From the NCBI GenBank assembly GCA_035946955.1, contig DASYYE010000023.1, positions 1 through 33,720 of the forward strand: a stretch of DNA of 33,720 bases, in the 5' to 3' direction. Of this stretch, positions 1-8,366 are shown in pieces. The number at the start of each line of letters is the position of its first letter. Position 1 is the first letter of the stretch. The stretch comes from DASYYE01 sp035946955 (GTDB lineage Bacteria > Actinomycetota > Actinomycetes > Streptosporangiales > Streptosporangiaceae). The translations under genes and the position numbers were made by a program. The notes under the pieces are model-generated. The model had not been told where the DNA came from, made no database searches, and was given only the letters and a program-made list of their open reading frames with translations.

Positions 1-702
1 GCCTGGGTCCAGGCCCAGCTGTTCGGCGAGCGCGGCCCGGCTGTCGTGGTAGACCTGAAGCGCGTCGGCCTGGCGCCCGCAGCCATACAGTGCGCGCATC
101 AACTGCCCGGCGGGACGTTCGGCCAGCGGGTCGTCGGCGACGACCGCGGACAACTCCGCCACGATCTCCTGCTGGCGGCCAAGCGCCAGCATGTGCTCGT
201 AGCAGGCGTCCTGGGCGCTGCGGCGCTGCTCCTCCCATGCGGTGGCCGTCACCTCGACGACCCGTCCGGACAGGCCTGCCAGCAGCGGACCGCGCCACAA
301 CGCAAGAGCCGACCGCAGCACCTCGACCGCCTCGCCGGGCCGCCCCGCCTGCCCGGCCCGCTTCGCTGCGGTGACCCGTGCCTCGAACACCCGCGCGTCA
401 ACGTGGTCGTCAGCCACAGCCAACCGGTAACCCACGCCCTCGGCCACGACGGCACCAGGCACCCCGTGGCCGGCCATCACCAGCCGCAGCCGCGACACCG
501 CATTGCGGACCTGCTTCACAGCCGTGGTGGGTGGACATTCCTCCCATACCGCATCCACCAGGCGGTGCACCGGCACCAGCCGGCCCGAATCCACCAGCAA
601 GACCCCGAGAATGACGCGCTCCCGCAGCCCACCCAATGCCACCGGCCCACGATCGCTCGTGACCTGCAAACTCCCCAGAATCCCAAATCGCACGACAGCC
701 AT
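1..702 (-). CDS. SARP/AfsR-type transcriptional regulator, C-terminus cut by window
   Basis: The frame is open for 234 codons from ATG at 702 to the first base of the window, so the end of the gene is missing. The first ~90 residues have the winged-helix form of SARP regulators: an opening MAVVRFGILGSLQV, a strand-helix stretch GLRERVILGVLLVDSGRLV, then HRLVDAVWE and AVKQVRNAVSRLRLVM. Residues ~125-234 match a bacterial transcriptional activator domain, with LWRGPLLAGL, GRQQEIVAEL, RPAGQLMRALY, and a closing LAEQLGLDPG. Family members bind direct repeats near promoters and usually activate secondary-metabolite or secreted-protein genes. Whether it continues into NB-ARC/TPR domains (AfsR-like) or stops after BTAD (DnrI-like) cannot be told. 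It lies 155 bp downstream of the secreted protease gene on the same strand. There is no strong ribosome binding site, only a G-rich GGTGGGCG. Confidence 0.9.
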   Translation of the reverse strand, partial: MAVVRFGILGSLQVTSDRGPVALGGLRERVILGVLLVDSGRLVPVHRLVDAVWEECPPTTAVKQVRNAVSRLRLVMAGHGVPGAVVAEGVGYRLAVADDHVDARVFEARVTAAKRAGQAGRPGEAVEVLRSALALWRGPLLAGLSGRVVEVTATAWEEQRRSAQDACYEHMLALGRQQEIVAELSAVVADDPLAERPAGQLMRALYGCGRQADALQVYHDSRAALAEQLGLDPG

Positions 703-857
703 CACGCCCACCACAAACGTCGACTCGTCAGCTATCGCCCCCGACCGCCCACATCCCGGCACACAGTATCGAACAAGCACCGGAAACCACCCAGCGAACA
801 CCATCACCCAATGGCACGCCACTCCTATGACCTGCCACGCTGCTCCTCGGCTAGGGT

Positions 858-2105
858 TCAGAAGGCGCTGGTGCCGTCCGGGCTGCCGAGACCTGTGGGC
901 GCGTCGTAGCCCTTCTTGGCGACGCACAGGTAGTCATCGCCACACAGGGCACGTGGGGTGCCGAAGATCGCGTTGCTGCCGGCGGTGATGTCGAAAAGCT
1001 GACTGGTGTGCTGGTAGATGCTGCCGGGGGTGAGCGTGGCGGCGTTGCCAGCCAGGCTGTAGGTGCCGGCGACCAGCGGCGCGGAGATGCTGGTGCCCGC
1101 GACCGTGACCCAGCCGCCGTAGTCCTTGTTGTAGATGGGGATGTTGTGAGCGACAGCAGCGACATCGGCGACCGTGCGGCCGGGGCAGTGCTGGTCGTGC
1201 TGCCAGGCGGGCTTGGGCACGTACGCTGAGCAGCCGCTGCCGCCCGCGCCGCCGGAGGAGTTCCACACGGTTTCGGCCCAGCCCCGTGCGTTGTGCGCGC
1301 GGGACAACTCCGTACCGCCGACCGCGGTCACGGTGGGCAGGTCCGCGGGGAAGTTGGCGGCGCTGAACCCGGCGTCGCCAGCGGAGACGACGATCGTGTG
1401 TCCCGGATGGGCATAGGCGCTGGCGTAGCTGAGCGCGATACCGTCTTCCCTGGCCCCGTAGCTGTTTGAGATGACCTGGGCGCCGAGCCTGGCCGCGGTG
1501 TCCTCGGAGGCGGCGAGGTCAGCAAAGGTGGGCGCGGTGGCTTCCACCACCAGGATGTGGCAGTGGGGGCAGGCGGCGGAGATCATCGACACATCCAGCG
1601 TGGCCTCCAGGTCCCAGCCGGTGCCCACACCCGAGGGAGGGAGTGGGGAGTTGGCGCCTTGCTGGTTGACCACCTTCAGGCAGCCGCTGGCGGTGGTACA
1701 GGCGGGCAGGCCGTAGTGCTGGCGGTAAACCGCCAGGTACTGAGTGAGCTTGGGGGTGTCGAAGGCGATCGACACCGCGACTGTCTGGCTGGAGGAGGCT
1801 GTGGCAGGGAGCCGGTAGGCGAACTGGAGGTCCTGCGGGCTCCACCCCTTTGGCTGTGCGGCTGGGCCGCGGGCCCCGGCGGCGATCGCCTGGTTCACTG
1901 GCACCTGCGGTGCGTACAGGGTGAAGCAGCGGGCATAGCCAGGCCTGGCTGACGGGCAGGCCGCCCTCATCGGCGGTACTGCCGCCGTGGTGGCGGCATC
2001 GGCCTGAGCGCAGGGGGTGGCCACTGCGAGCGGACCACAGACGGCCGCGGCGGCAGCCAGTACCACCGCGGGGCGGGCACGGTTGGTCAACATGCGACGG
2101 ATCAT
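858..2105 (-). CDS. Secreted S53 (sedolisin-type) serine-carboxyl peptidase without prodomain
   Basis: This is a 415-aa predicted secreted endopeptidase. Residues ~1-36 form a signal peptide (MIRRMLTNRARPAVV, then an Ala-rich core). The catalytic set of sedolisins is visible: Glu167 and Asp171 in GWDLEATLDVS, the oxyanion Asp244 in VVSAGDAGF, and the nucleophile Ser339 in VAGTSISAPL. DITAGSN and GYDAPTGLGSP near the C-terminus match the calcium-site region. Only about 50 residues separate the signal peptide from the catalytic domain (GWSPQDLQFAYRLP), whereas classical sedolisins carry a prodomain of roughly 170-200 residues. The ATG at 2105 was chosen because GGAA stretches precede it and it falls 22 bp after the upstream stop. 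An in-frame start at 2195 would overlap the upstream gene by 68 bp. It is very likely co-transcribed with the 2128-4428 gene. Confidence 0.9.
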   Translation of the reverse strand: MIRRMLTNRARPAVVLAAAAAVCGPLAVATPCAQADAATTAAVPPMRAACPSARPGYARCFTLYAPQVPVNQAIAAGARGPAAQPKGWSPQDLQFAYRLPATASSSQTVAVSIAFDTPKLTQYLAVYRQHYGLPACTTASGCLKVVNQQGANSPLPPSGVGTGWDLEATLDVSMISAACPHCHILVVEATAPTFADLAASEDTAARLGAQVISNSYGAREDGIALSYASAYAHPGHTIVVSAGDAGFSAANFPADLPTVTAVGGTELSRAHNARGWAETVWNSSGGAGGSGCSAYVPKPAWQHDQHCPGRTVADVAAVAHNIPIYNKDYGGWVTVAGTSISAPLVAGTYSLAGNAATLTPGSIYQHTSQLFDITAGSNAIFGTPRALCGDDYLCVAKKGYDAPTGLGSPDGTSAF

Positions 2106-2127
2106 GGCTGATTTTCCGTTCCGTTTG

Positions 2128-4428
2128 TCAGGAGGCCGTCTGGTAGGCACGGTCGATGGTCTCGGTGACGGTCGCGCCGTGGGCGTCGCGTGCACTGACC
2201 CGCAGGCTGACCCCTGCCGAGGCGGGGGCGGTGTAGGTGGCGCGGAACTGACCGGCGCTGGTGCGGATCAGCGTGACCGGCTGCCAGGTCGCCCCGTTGT
2301 CATAGGACACCTCGACCTTGGCCTGGGTGATCGGCCAGGCGGTGGCCTGCTGCAGGTGGCTGATGGTGATGGTGAGGGCCTGCGGCCCGGGCTGGGTGCT
2401 GCCCTGCAGGGTGAGGCCCGCGACCTGGTACCGCGGGACCAGCATGGCCTCGACGGCACAGTGCCGGACCAGCGACAGCCGGCGGTTCACCACCGTGACA
2501 CCGCAGAACCACGGTGCCGGGACCGTCGCCTTCGGCGCGGGCCGTGACGGCCACGTCCACACGTCCCGGCTGCCTGTGGACAACAGCCACTGCTGACCGG
2601 TCCTGGACGCGGTGAGCACGTACCTGATGGTCGAAGGTGCGGCGTTCAGGGTGGCGCTGAAGAAGCCTCCATTCTTGACGGCGTTCCCGGCAGCGATCTT
2701 GGTTCCGTTCTGGTACAGCGCATAGCTCCCGGTGACCCTGCCCAGGTGGGCGAAGACTCCGGCGGAAAAGCCGGTGCTGCTGGTGTGGCCTGGGGTGTTG
2801 TCACCGAACGGGGTGATGCTGAGGAGCAGTGTGTTCCCCCGTCTCACCGCTGAGGGCTCGATGGCGCGGGTGCCCGGCAGGCTGACGCTGGGCGCAGGGT
2901 GGAGCGGGTAGGCGTTCCAGTCCTCTGCCGGGTGCTCGCCGCGCTGGAACAAGCGCGATGTGGTGCTCTGCCCGCCACCGGCAAGGCCGTTGCCGATCTC
3001 GTAGTACTCGGTGTCCCAGAGCACCGGGTGTGCCGTGAGGTACTGGGTCTCCTGCCCGGGCAGCCCCAGCGGGAGGTAGTAGCCGACAGTGAGGGTCGTC
3101 GCCATCTGGAGGGCGGTACCACCCGCCGTGACCCAGGCGCCCGTTGACCTCACGTCCTGGTAGAAGGTGTCATCGACAGTGGCAAGGCTGCCCGGGCTTA
3201 CGGTGTGGTGCTGCGGCGGGATGGTGCCAGGCGGCGCGACGAAGTCCAGCGTGTACTTATAGGGGACACCGGTGACCCCGGGGGATGAGGTGCGGTCCCC
3301 GGACGTGTATGCCTGGAGCGTGCCTGCGGATGGGGGCGTGCTGACCGGGTTGACCCAGATCTGCGCCCCGTTGAACGCGGCGCTGAACCCAACGCCGAAC
3401 GTGCCGTGACGGCCACCGCGCACCAAGCTCAGGGTGATGTCCTGGGTGATGGCCTGGCGAGGGGTGGTCAACCTCACCTGACTGGTGGCGGCGTGCTCAG
3501 AGACCCCGACCGTGGTGTCCCCCTGGACCGTGAACTGGGGCAGGACGTCCAGCCGCCAGCCGCTGGGTGACCTGAACTCCCCGATAGCCCAGTAGGTTCC
3601 CGAGGGGACGCTGAACTTCGCGGTGCCGTGGTAGAAGTCGTTCTGGCTTTCGGACGGGTCGCCGAACCGTGCCGGGTCCGTGGCGTCGACCACCATCACC
3701 GTGTCGCCGGTGTCGGGCTGGCCGGCCAGGTTGGTCCCCGTGACGGTGAGGGTGTGCATCGGGAAGCCGTGCCGTGCAGGTGCCAGTGGCGTGCCGGGCA
3801 GGCTGATCGACAGTCCGCCGCCAAACAGGCCATCGCTTCCGTAGCTGCCACGGCTGTGGTCGGCGGTGAACTGCCGTACCAGCGCCGCGCCGAACGAGAC
3901 AGCCGATGAGGCGGTGAGGTAGCCGTCCGCGGTCCCGGCTCCGCGCTGGGTCACCGTCACCCCGGGCAGGGCATGCAGCGTGCCGTGGTAGCGGAGGCTG
4001 ATGGGGAGGCGGCCGCCGCGCTCGGCGCGTTGCAACGCGCTCAGCTCGAACAGGCGGGGGTCCAGGCCGCGGCCGAGGTAGGGCAGCGCCGCCCCTGGTA
4101 CCAGGTAGGTACCGCTGCTCATACGCAACGTGACCAGTGTGCAGGCCACCCCGGTCGTACCAGCCGGGCGCACGATGGCGGCATTTGCCACGCCTGCGGC
4201 AGAGCCTGGCATGGCGCGCTCCCCATTGATCAGCACCAAGGTGGCTGCCGGCACCGGGGGGGTGCTGGCGGCGGGCGGTGTGCCCATCCCCCTGGGCTGG
4301 GCAGCAGCGCCGATTGTGACTGGCAACAGCATGGCAAGCACGACTGACGCGAACCTGGCCGTAAGTGGCCGTGCCGTGCGTGAGCAGGGGATGTGGTGTG
4401 GCGTCTTGTGCCGGACTCCTGCTGGCAA
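2128..4428 (-). CDS. Large secreted protein resembling a subtilase shell without catalytic domain
   Basis: This is a 766-aa protein with an N-terminal signal peptide (basic stretch, then FASVVLAMLLPVTIGAAA). The region after it (TLVLINGERA, ALPYLGRGLDPRLFELSAL, LPISLRYHG) looks like the N-terminal inhibitor-like segment of large Streptomyces S8 subtilases. Residues ~220-700 (TLTVTGTNLAGQP, VPSGTYWAIGEF, and further beta-rich sequence) look like their C-terminal accessory domains. No Asp-His-Ser subtilisin core lies between the two. The last ~100 residues form an Ig-like beta-sandwich (KVEVSYDNGATWQPVTL, FRATYTAPASAGVSLRVSARDAHG). Translation probably starts at TTG because AAGGAG sits six bases upstream. 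The S53 protease gene follows after 22 bp. A propeptide-like chaperone, inhibitor or substrate role is inference; the family resemblance is from memory of these proteins. Confidence 0.75.
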   Translation of the reverse strand: MPAGVRHKTPHHIPCSRTARPLTARFASVVLAMLLPVTIGAAAQPRGMGTPPAASTPPVPAATLVLINGERAMPGSAAGVANAAIVRPAGTTGVACTLVTLRMSSGTYLVPGAALPYLGRGLDPRLFELSALQRAERGGRLPISLRYHGTLHALPGVTVTQRGAGTADGYLTASSAVSFGAALVRQFTADHSRGSYGSDGLFGGGLSISLPGTPLAPARHGFPMHTLTVTGTNLAGQPDTGDTVMVVDATDPARFGDPSESQNDFYHGTAKFSVPSGTYWAIGEFRSPSGWRLDVLPQFTVQGDTTVGVSEHAATSQVRLTTPRQAITQDITLSLVRGGRHGTFGVGFSAAFNGAQIWVNPVSTPPSAGTLQAYTSGDRTSSPGVTGVPYKYTLDFVAPPGTIPPQHHTVSPGSLATVDDTFYQDVRSTGAWVTAGGTALQMATTLTVGYYLPLGLPGQETQYLTAHPVLWDTEYYEIGNGLAGGGQSTTSRLFQRGEHPAEDWNAYPLHPAPSVSLPGTRAIEPSAVRRGNTLLLSITPFGDNTPGHTSSTGFSAGVFAHLGRVTGSYALYQNGTKIAAGNAVKNGGFFSATLNAAPSTIRYVLTASRTGQQWLLSTGSRDVWTWPSRPAPKATVPAPWFCGVTVVNRRLSLVRHCAVEAMLVPRYQVAGLTLQGSTQPGPQALTITISHLQQATAWPITQAKVEVSYDNGATWQPVTLIRTSAGQFRATYTAPASAGVSLRVSARDAHGATVTETIDRAYQTAS

Positions 4429-4434
4429 GGTGTG

Positions 4435-4440
4435 CTCCTT
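4435..4440 (-). promoter_or_regulatory. Ribosome binding site fixing a TTG start
   Basis: The minus strand reads AAGGAG, then CACACC, then TTG. The near-perfect Shine-Dalgarno sequence with six-base spacing makes TTG at 4428-4426 the best start of the 766-aa secreted protein. The downstream product also begins with a plausible signal peptide. Confidence 0.7.
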
Positions 4441-4481
4441 CCCGCCTGTGAGCGGTCAAGCCAATAACCCTGTAAGGCAAA

Positions 4482-4495
4482 TTAATTTGAATTAA
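4482..4495. promoter_or_regulatory. AT-only palindrome TTAATT-tg-AATTAA
   Basis: This is a perfect 6+6 inverted repeat with a 2-bp centre, about 54 bp upstream of the TTG start of the shell/protease operon, in otherwise GC-rich DNA. The position suits a regulator site or the melting region of a promoter. No -35/-10 pair can be assigned with confidence. Confidence 0.35.
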
Positions 4496-4710
4496 CAACT
4501 AATCTGCCGAGCGGCTGCAACTCCCAGAGCGGTCACCCCGGGAGCCGCGGTGATTGCGGTGGGCTAGTGAAGGGCCGCCAGTGGCTGGGCGGCATGTGGC
4601 TCGGTCACCCTCTGGTGCCCAGACGTCATCGCGTCCACCTTCCAACCTGCGTGGCTCCCACGCGACCGGCCTGTGGGGACCAGGCCCGCACCGCGGTGTC
4701 CCCCAGTTCA

Positions 4711-4742
4711 TATCGTTAATCGATAATAACGATAAACGATAA
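4711..4742. promoter_or_regulatory. AT-rich operator-like array of CGATAA units
   Basis: TATCGTTA (4711-4718) and TAACGATA (4727-4734) form a perfect inverted repeat around a central ATCGAT (4719-4724). A further ACGATAA copy sits at 4736-4742, so CGATAA recurs at roughly 8-bp intervals. The block stands out sharply from the surrounding GC-rich DNA. It lies ~280 bp upstream of the shell/protease operon and downstream of the propeller gene end, so a binding site controlling the operon is the simplest reading. The cognate regulator is unknown. Confidence 0.5.
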
Positions 4743-5004
4743 CCTGTCAAGGTCGGCCATGGTGGGGACAGCGAACACAGCGCATAAGTGGGTGATCTGG
4801 GCTGGTCAGCTCACTGTCACGACCCGTTGCGCCGGTGACGCACATCTGGGTTGCATCAGGGTGGTACAGGCCAACGGGTAGCGATCCGGCGCGTGCCGCA
4901 GGCCTCGCGTCATGCTGCGGACAGTATCGTTGCTCCCCCAAAGGGGGCTTTCGGCGCGGGGTCCGGGGGGCCCATTTTCTGGGCGCGCTGTGCACCGCGT
5001 GTCG

Positions 5005-6543
5005 TCAGGGGTAGATCGTCGTAGGGTTCGTTGACGTCGACTTGCCCTGGATGTTGACTGCGCTGAACGCAAGTCCGGGCAGTGCTCCGGTGAAGCTGGC
5101 CGGGTAGGCCTGCAAGTCGAGGGCCTGCGGTGTCGTGTTCGTGTCCTGCGCGCAGCCGCAGGTGCCGATGTTGCCGTTGGGCTCGATCTTGACCAGCCAG
5201 AGCCCGGGGCCCCCATAGGTCATGTCCGGCGTCCACGAATCCCCCGTGGCCGCGAAGCCCCCGTCGGTGGTCTGGATGATGCCGTTGAAGACGTTGCCGG
5301 CGTTCGAGGTGAGTCCGCTGTAGCTCTTCTGCCAGACAATGTTCCCGGACCCGTCTGTCTTCACAATCCAGCCGTTGACGGCCTGCTGGAACACGTCGCT
5401 CTCCCCGGCGAGCACGTAGCCTCCGTCGGAGGTGGCGACGGCCCCGCCCTGTTCGCTGGTGTGGTCGTAGGTCCCGTTGACGCCCCCGTATCCCTTCTGC
5501 CAGACGATGTTGCCTTGAGCGTCGAGCTTGAGGAGGAAGAACAGATTCTCGAAGGGGTAGGTGCGGGCCTGCACCGTTCCCGAGAGAACAAAACCGCCGT
5601 CGGCCGTCTGGAAGATGGGGTAGGGCGAGCTGCCCGCGGCGCCGCTCAGCCAGTTCGTGCCGTAGTAGACGTTCGACCATCGCACGGTGCCGCTGGCATC
5701 CAGCTTCACGACCACCAGGACATCGGCGTAACCCGAGCTGAAGTGGGCGTCCGCGACGCCAGAGGCGATGTAGCCTCCGTCGGGGGTGTGCTGAATGGAC
5801 TCGAACGTGAAGTTCGCGCCGGAGAAGGCGCCCGGAAACGACTGATCGGTCTCGTCGTAGGTCCTCGACCACTGCAACGACCCGGCCGCCGTGACCTTCG
5901 TGATCAGAGCTTGAAGTGTGAACGCGGGAGTCGTCTCGTTGCCGGCGGTGACAAAGCTTCCGTCAGGCAGCATCGCGAGCGAGGCGGCGCCTGCCGCATC
6001 GGCTCCGGTCAGGTCATGCTGCCAGAGAATGGATCCTTGGCCGCCGAGTCTGGCAAACCACCCGCAGCCGCCACCGCAGGCCGGATTGTCAAAGTCACCG
6101 CCGGCGAGAATGAGCCCGCCGTCCGGGGTGGCCCTGACGACGCTCGCCGACTGCGCTGCGCTGGCACACGTCGAGTAGAGCTGCTGCCAGACGTTGCCGC
6201 CGCCCCCGGAGGTGACCGCGACCAGCCACGCACCACCCCTAAAAGGATGGTGTGGCTTGAAGCAGTAGTTCGGTTGGTAGGCGTCGTTCCCGCCCACGAC
6301 GATGGTGCCATCGGGGAGCTGCGTCAATGACTCGCCGGTCTGCGACGCCTGCGCGTACTGAGACAGTGCGTAAGTCCACACCTTGTTGAACGGCCCGGCG
6401 CTGGCGGTCGCAGTTGCCGACGGCTGGCTGCCGGCCAGGGACGGGACCGGCTGTCCAAGGACCAGCAAGACGACCGCAACCACTGAGAAGGCCGCCAGTC
6501 CCCGCCGCCAGCAGGCCCCGGATTTCATCCCATCTCGTGCCAC
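5005..6543 (-). CDS. Secreted beta-propeller-like repeat protein
   Basis: This is a 512-aa predicted exported protein. It starts at GTG 6543, preceded by GGAGG with five-base spacing; an in-frame ATG at 6528 is the alternative. The signal peptide is ACWRRGLAAFSVVAVVLLVLG, ending near LAG (residue ~38). The body repeats a unit of about 50-70 residues with the pattern TxDGGYxxxG followed by VxKLDxxGxxxWxxxYGG, for example DGGYIASG/VVVKLDASGTVRWSNVYYG and DGGYVLAGES/GWIVKTDGSGNIVWQKSY. I count about seven copies, consistent with a seven- or eight-bladed propeller. Such proteins are usually binding or scaffold proteins rather than enzymes, and no catalytic motif is seen. A Cys-rich patch (NPACGGGCGW) may form disulphides. 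It lies upstream of the shell/protease operon on the same strand but 576 bp away, so co-transcription is uncertain. Confidence 0.75.
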   Translation of the reverse strand: MARDGMKSGACWRRGLAAFSVVAVVLLVLGQPVPSLAGSQPSATATASAGPFNKVWTYALSQYAQASQTGESLTQLPDGTIVVGGNDAYQPNYCFKPHHPFRGGAWLVAVTSGGGGNVWQQLYSTCASAAQSASVVRATPDGGLILAGGDFDNPACGGGCGWFARLGGQGSILWQHDLTGADAAGAASLAMLPDGSFVTAGNETTPAFTLQALITKVTAAGSLQWSRTYDETDQSFPGAFSGANFTFESIQHTPDGGYIASGVADAHFSSGYADVLVVVKLDASGTVRWSNVYYGTNWLSGAAGSSPYPIFQTADGGFVLSGTVQARTYPFENLFFLLKLDAQGNIVWQKGYGGVNGTYDHTSEQGGAVATSDGGYVLAGESDVFQQAVNGWIVKTDGSGNIVWQKSYSGLTSNAGNVFNGIIQTTDGGFAATGDSWTPDMTYGGPGLWLVKIEPNGNIGTCGCAQDTNTTPQALDLQAYPASFTGALPGLAFSAVNIQGKSTSTNPTTIYP

Positions 6544-6956
6544 GTGATCCTCCCTCCTCGCGACCGCGGCCGCCGGGCAGGCGACGGTGATGCCTGCTTG
6601 ATAGCGGACGCGGAAGCCGCCGAAACCGCCGGCAGCGAGGCGGACAACCCCGGCATGCCAGCGCCAGCGCAAAGCACAGCCGCTGCTCCCAGCGCAGCGT
6701 GCGGTTCTTCATCGCCGCTCTCCCATCGCACGACCCGCCAAGCTGCGAGGGCCGCCCGGTCTCTGCCAGGTATTCGTCGCCGCCGCGGCCACAGTTTGGT
6801 CCCAGCCCGGACATCGCGCCGCACACGGCCAGGGTCACGACCCCGGCCAAACCCACGCCATCCTGCGCCCCGGACAGAAGACGCTCACACCTGCTCCGCG
6901 CGATCGGCATGCGCCGCTCGAGGCCGGTGGCAGCCGACGGAATCGGCTGGGCTGTC
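6544..6956. other. Intergenic, possible decayed signal-peptide remnant
   Basis: Nothing here is a confident gene. On the minus strand an ATG near 6714 opens MKNRTLRWEQRLCFALALA, which looks like the start of a signal peptide. It runs into a poor Arg-rich frame, while a neighbouring frame reads Ala/Ser-rich secreted-type sequence, as if a frameshift had broken a short exported-protein gene. This is weak. The downstream part holds the ribosome binding site of the propeller gene at ~6551-6558. Confidence 0.3.
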
Positions 6957-8366
6957 TCAAGCAGTCCGCGGACCGGGGAGCAGCATCGCGGTGGCGGTTG
7001 CGAGGGCGGCGATGGCGGTGAGGATCAGGCCGGTGTCGTGCAGCGCGGGCACGGGGCCGATGCGGCGGGCCCAGGTGGCGTACAGGGCGGCGATGAGCCC
7101 GATGCCGAGGGCGCCGGCGATGCGCTGGCAGATGTTGAACAGGCTGTTGGCGTCGGCAAGTTCGCCGGGGCGCAGGGTGCCGGTGATGGCGTCCAGGAGC
7201 GGAGTGATGACCAGCCCGATGGCGGCGGCGCGGCCGGCCAGGATGGCCGCCGTGACGGCCAGCGGGGTGGTCGCGGTGATGGCGAGCAGGCCGAGGCTGG
7301 CCGCGGTCAGGACCGCGAACCCGGCGATGACGGTGGTGCGGATGCTGAGGTGGGACAGCAGTTTCTGGCCGGCCACGGTGCCCAGGCCGGTGATCACGCC
7401 CTGGGGCAGCAGGGCCAGCCCGGTGGCCGCGGCGCCGTGGCCCTGCACGGCCTGGGCGAACACCGGCAGCACGAACACCGCGGCGAAGGTGACAACCGAC
7501 GCGGCGGCACACAACACCATGCCCAGCGCCGGGGTCCGGTGCCGCAGCAAGGCGAGGTCAAGGGCAGGGTGGGGGTGCCGGGCGGCGCGGGCGGCGTAGG
7601 CGGCCAGCAGTGTGGCCCCGGCCGCGAGCGGCGCCCAGCTGGCTGGCCTGGTCCAGCCGGTGGCACCGCCCTGGCTGGCGCCGGCCAGCACCCCGGTCAG
7701 CCCGGCGGCCAGCAGCACCAGCCCGGCCACATCCAGGGGGGCGGTGGGGGCGCGGCCGGGTGCGCGCCGGGCCGGGATGCGCCGTGCGGCAGCGGCTGCG
7801 ACCACGCCAATCGGCACATTGATCAGGAATATCGACCGCCAGCCCCCGGCGGCGATCAACGCGCCGCCGACGGTGGGGCCCAGCGCCGGGGCCAGGAACA
7901 GCAGCATCCCGGCCAGGGGGGAGACGGTCCGGGTGCCGCCCCTGCCGCCGAGCAGCATACTCATCGCCAGTGGCACCAGCGGCGCCCCGGCCAGGCCCTG
8001 CGTGAGCCGGGCGGCGATCAGCAGCCGCACATCAGGGGCCGCGGCGCAGCACCCGGAGGCGAGGGTGAACCCGAGAAGGCTGACCGTGTAGACGGGCAGG
8101 GTGCCGAACCTGCGGGCCAGCCACGAGGTGGCCGCCAGGCCCACGCCGAGGGCGAGCAGGTATCCGCTGACCGTCCACCCCACCGCGGCCAGCGGCGCGT
8201 GCAGCTGGCGCGCGATCGGGGCAACCGCCACGTTCACGATGCTGGCGTCCAGCATCGACAGCAACGGACCAGCCAGCATCCCATACTGGGCTAGAATGCC
8301 CAGCCTCGCTGCGGGCGGGTCGCCCGCGGCCGGGATCGTGTCCGCGTTCTCGGTTGTCGTGGTCAT
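6957..8366 (-). CDS. MFS drug-efflux transporter, DHA2 (EmrB/QacA) type
   Basis: This is a 469-aa polytopic membrane protein, a length that fits the 14-helix DHA2 family of proton-driven drug exporters. The first helix carries LDASIVNVAVAPIARQL, matching the family motif LDxTIVNVALP. WTVSGYLLALGVGLAATSWLARRFG matches helix 2 and motif A in degenerate form, with Ala-Arg-Arg-Phe-Gly instead of Gly-x-Leu-Ala-Asp-Arg. ARLTQGLAGAPLVPLAM is the helix 4 region and FLINVPIGVVAAAAARR the helix 6 signature. The ATG at 8366 overlaps the stop of the upstream PadR gene by 4 bp (ATGA), so the two are translationally coupled. The pairing suggests PadR-controlled efflux of a toxic compound; the substrate is not predictable. 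Confidence 0.9.
   Translation of the reverse strand: MTTTTENADTIPAAGDPPAARLGILAQYGMLAGPLLSMLDASIVNVAVAPIARQLHAPLAAVGWTVSGYLLALGVGLAATSWLARRFGTLPVYTVSLLGFTLASGCCAAAPDVRLLIAARLTQGLAGAPLVPLAMSMLLGGRGGTRTVSPLAGMLLFLAPALGPTVGGALIAAGGWRSIFLINVPIGVVAAAAARRIPARRAPGRAPTAPLDVAGLVLLAAGLTGVLAGASQGGATGWTRPASWAPLAAGATLLAAYAARAARHPHPALDLALLRHRTPALGMVLCAAASVVTFAAVFVLPVFAQAVQGHGAAATGLALLPQGVITGLGTVAGQKLLSHLSIRTTVIAGFAVLTAASLGLLAITATTPLAVTAAILAGRAAAIGLVITPLLDAITGTLRPGELADANSLFNICQRIAGALGIGLIAALYATWARRIGPVPALHDTGLILTAIAALATATAMLLPGPRTA

Larger units (their letters stand above)
4441..5004. other. Intergenic region upstream of the shell/protease operon
   Basis: No convincing gene is present; the short frames here lack codon bias and recognisable motifs. 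The region holds the AT palindrome at 4482-4495 and the CGATAA array at 4711-4742. It also holds a compact hairpin, CCCCC-AAA-GGGGG (4935-4947), about 60 bp past the stop of the propeller gene. That hairpin has no T-tract, so its role as a terminator is weakly supported. Confidence 0.5.

Noticed and set aside
46..909. Open plus-strand frame of 287 codons across the first kilobase
   Set aside because: It is a shadow of the minus-strand SARP gene, whose domain motifs run continuously from 702 to 1; the plus-strand product is Arg/Pro/His-rich with no motif.
4499..4750. 83-codon minus-strand frame ahead of the shell gene
   Set aside because: It spans the AT-rich operator block and has no protein-like pattern, codon bias or ribosome binding site.
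6699..8294. 531-codon plus-strand frame opposite the MFS transporter
   Set aside because: Gly/Gln/Arg low-complexity product; the minus strand encodes a clear 14-helix transporter in the same DNA.
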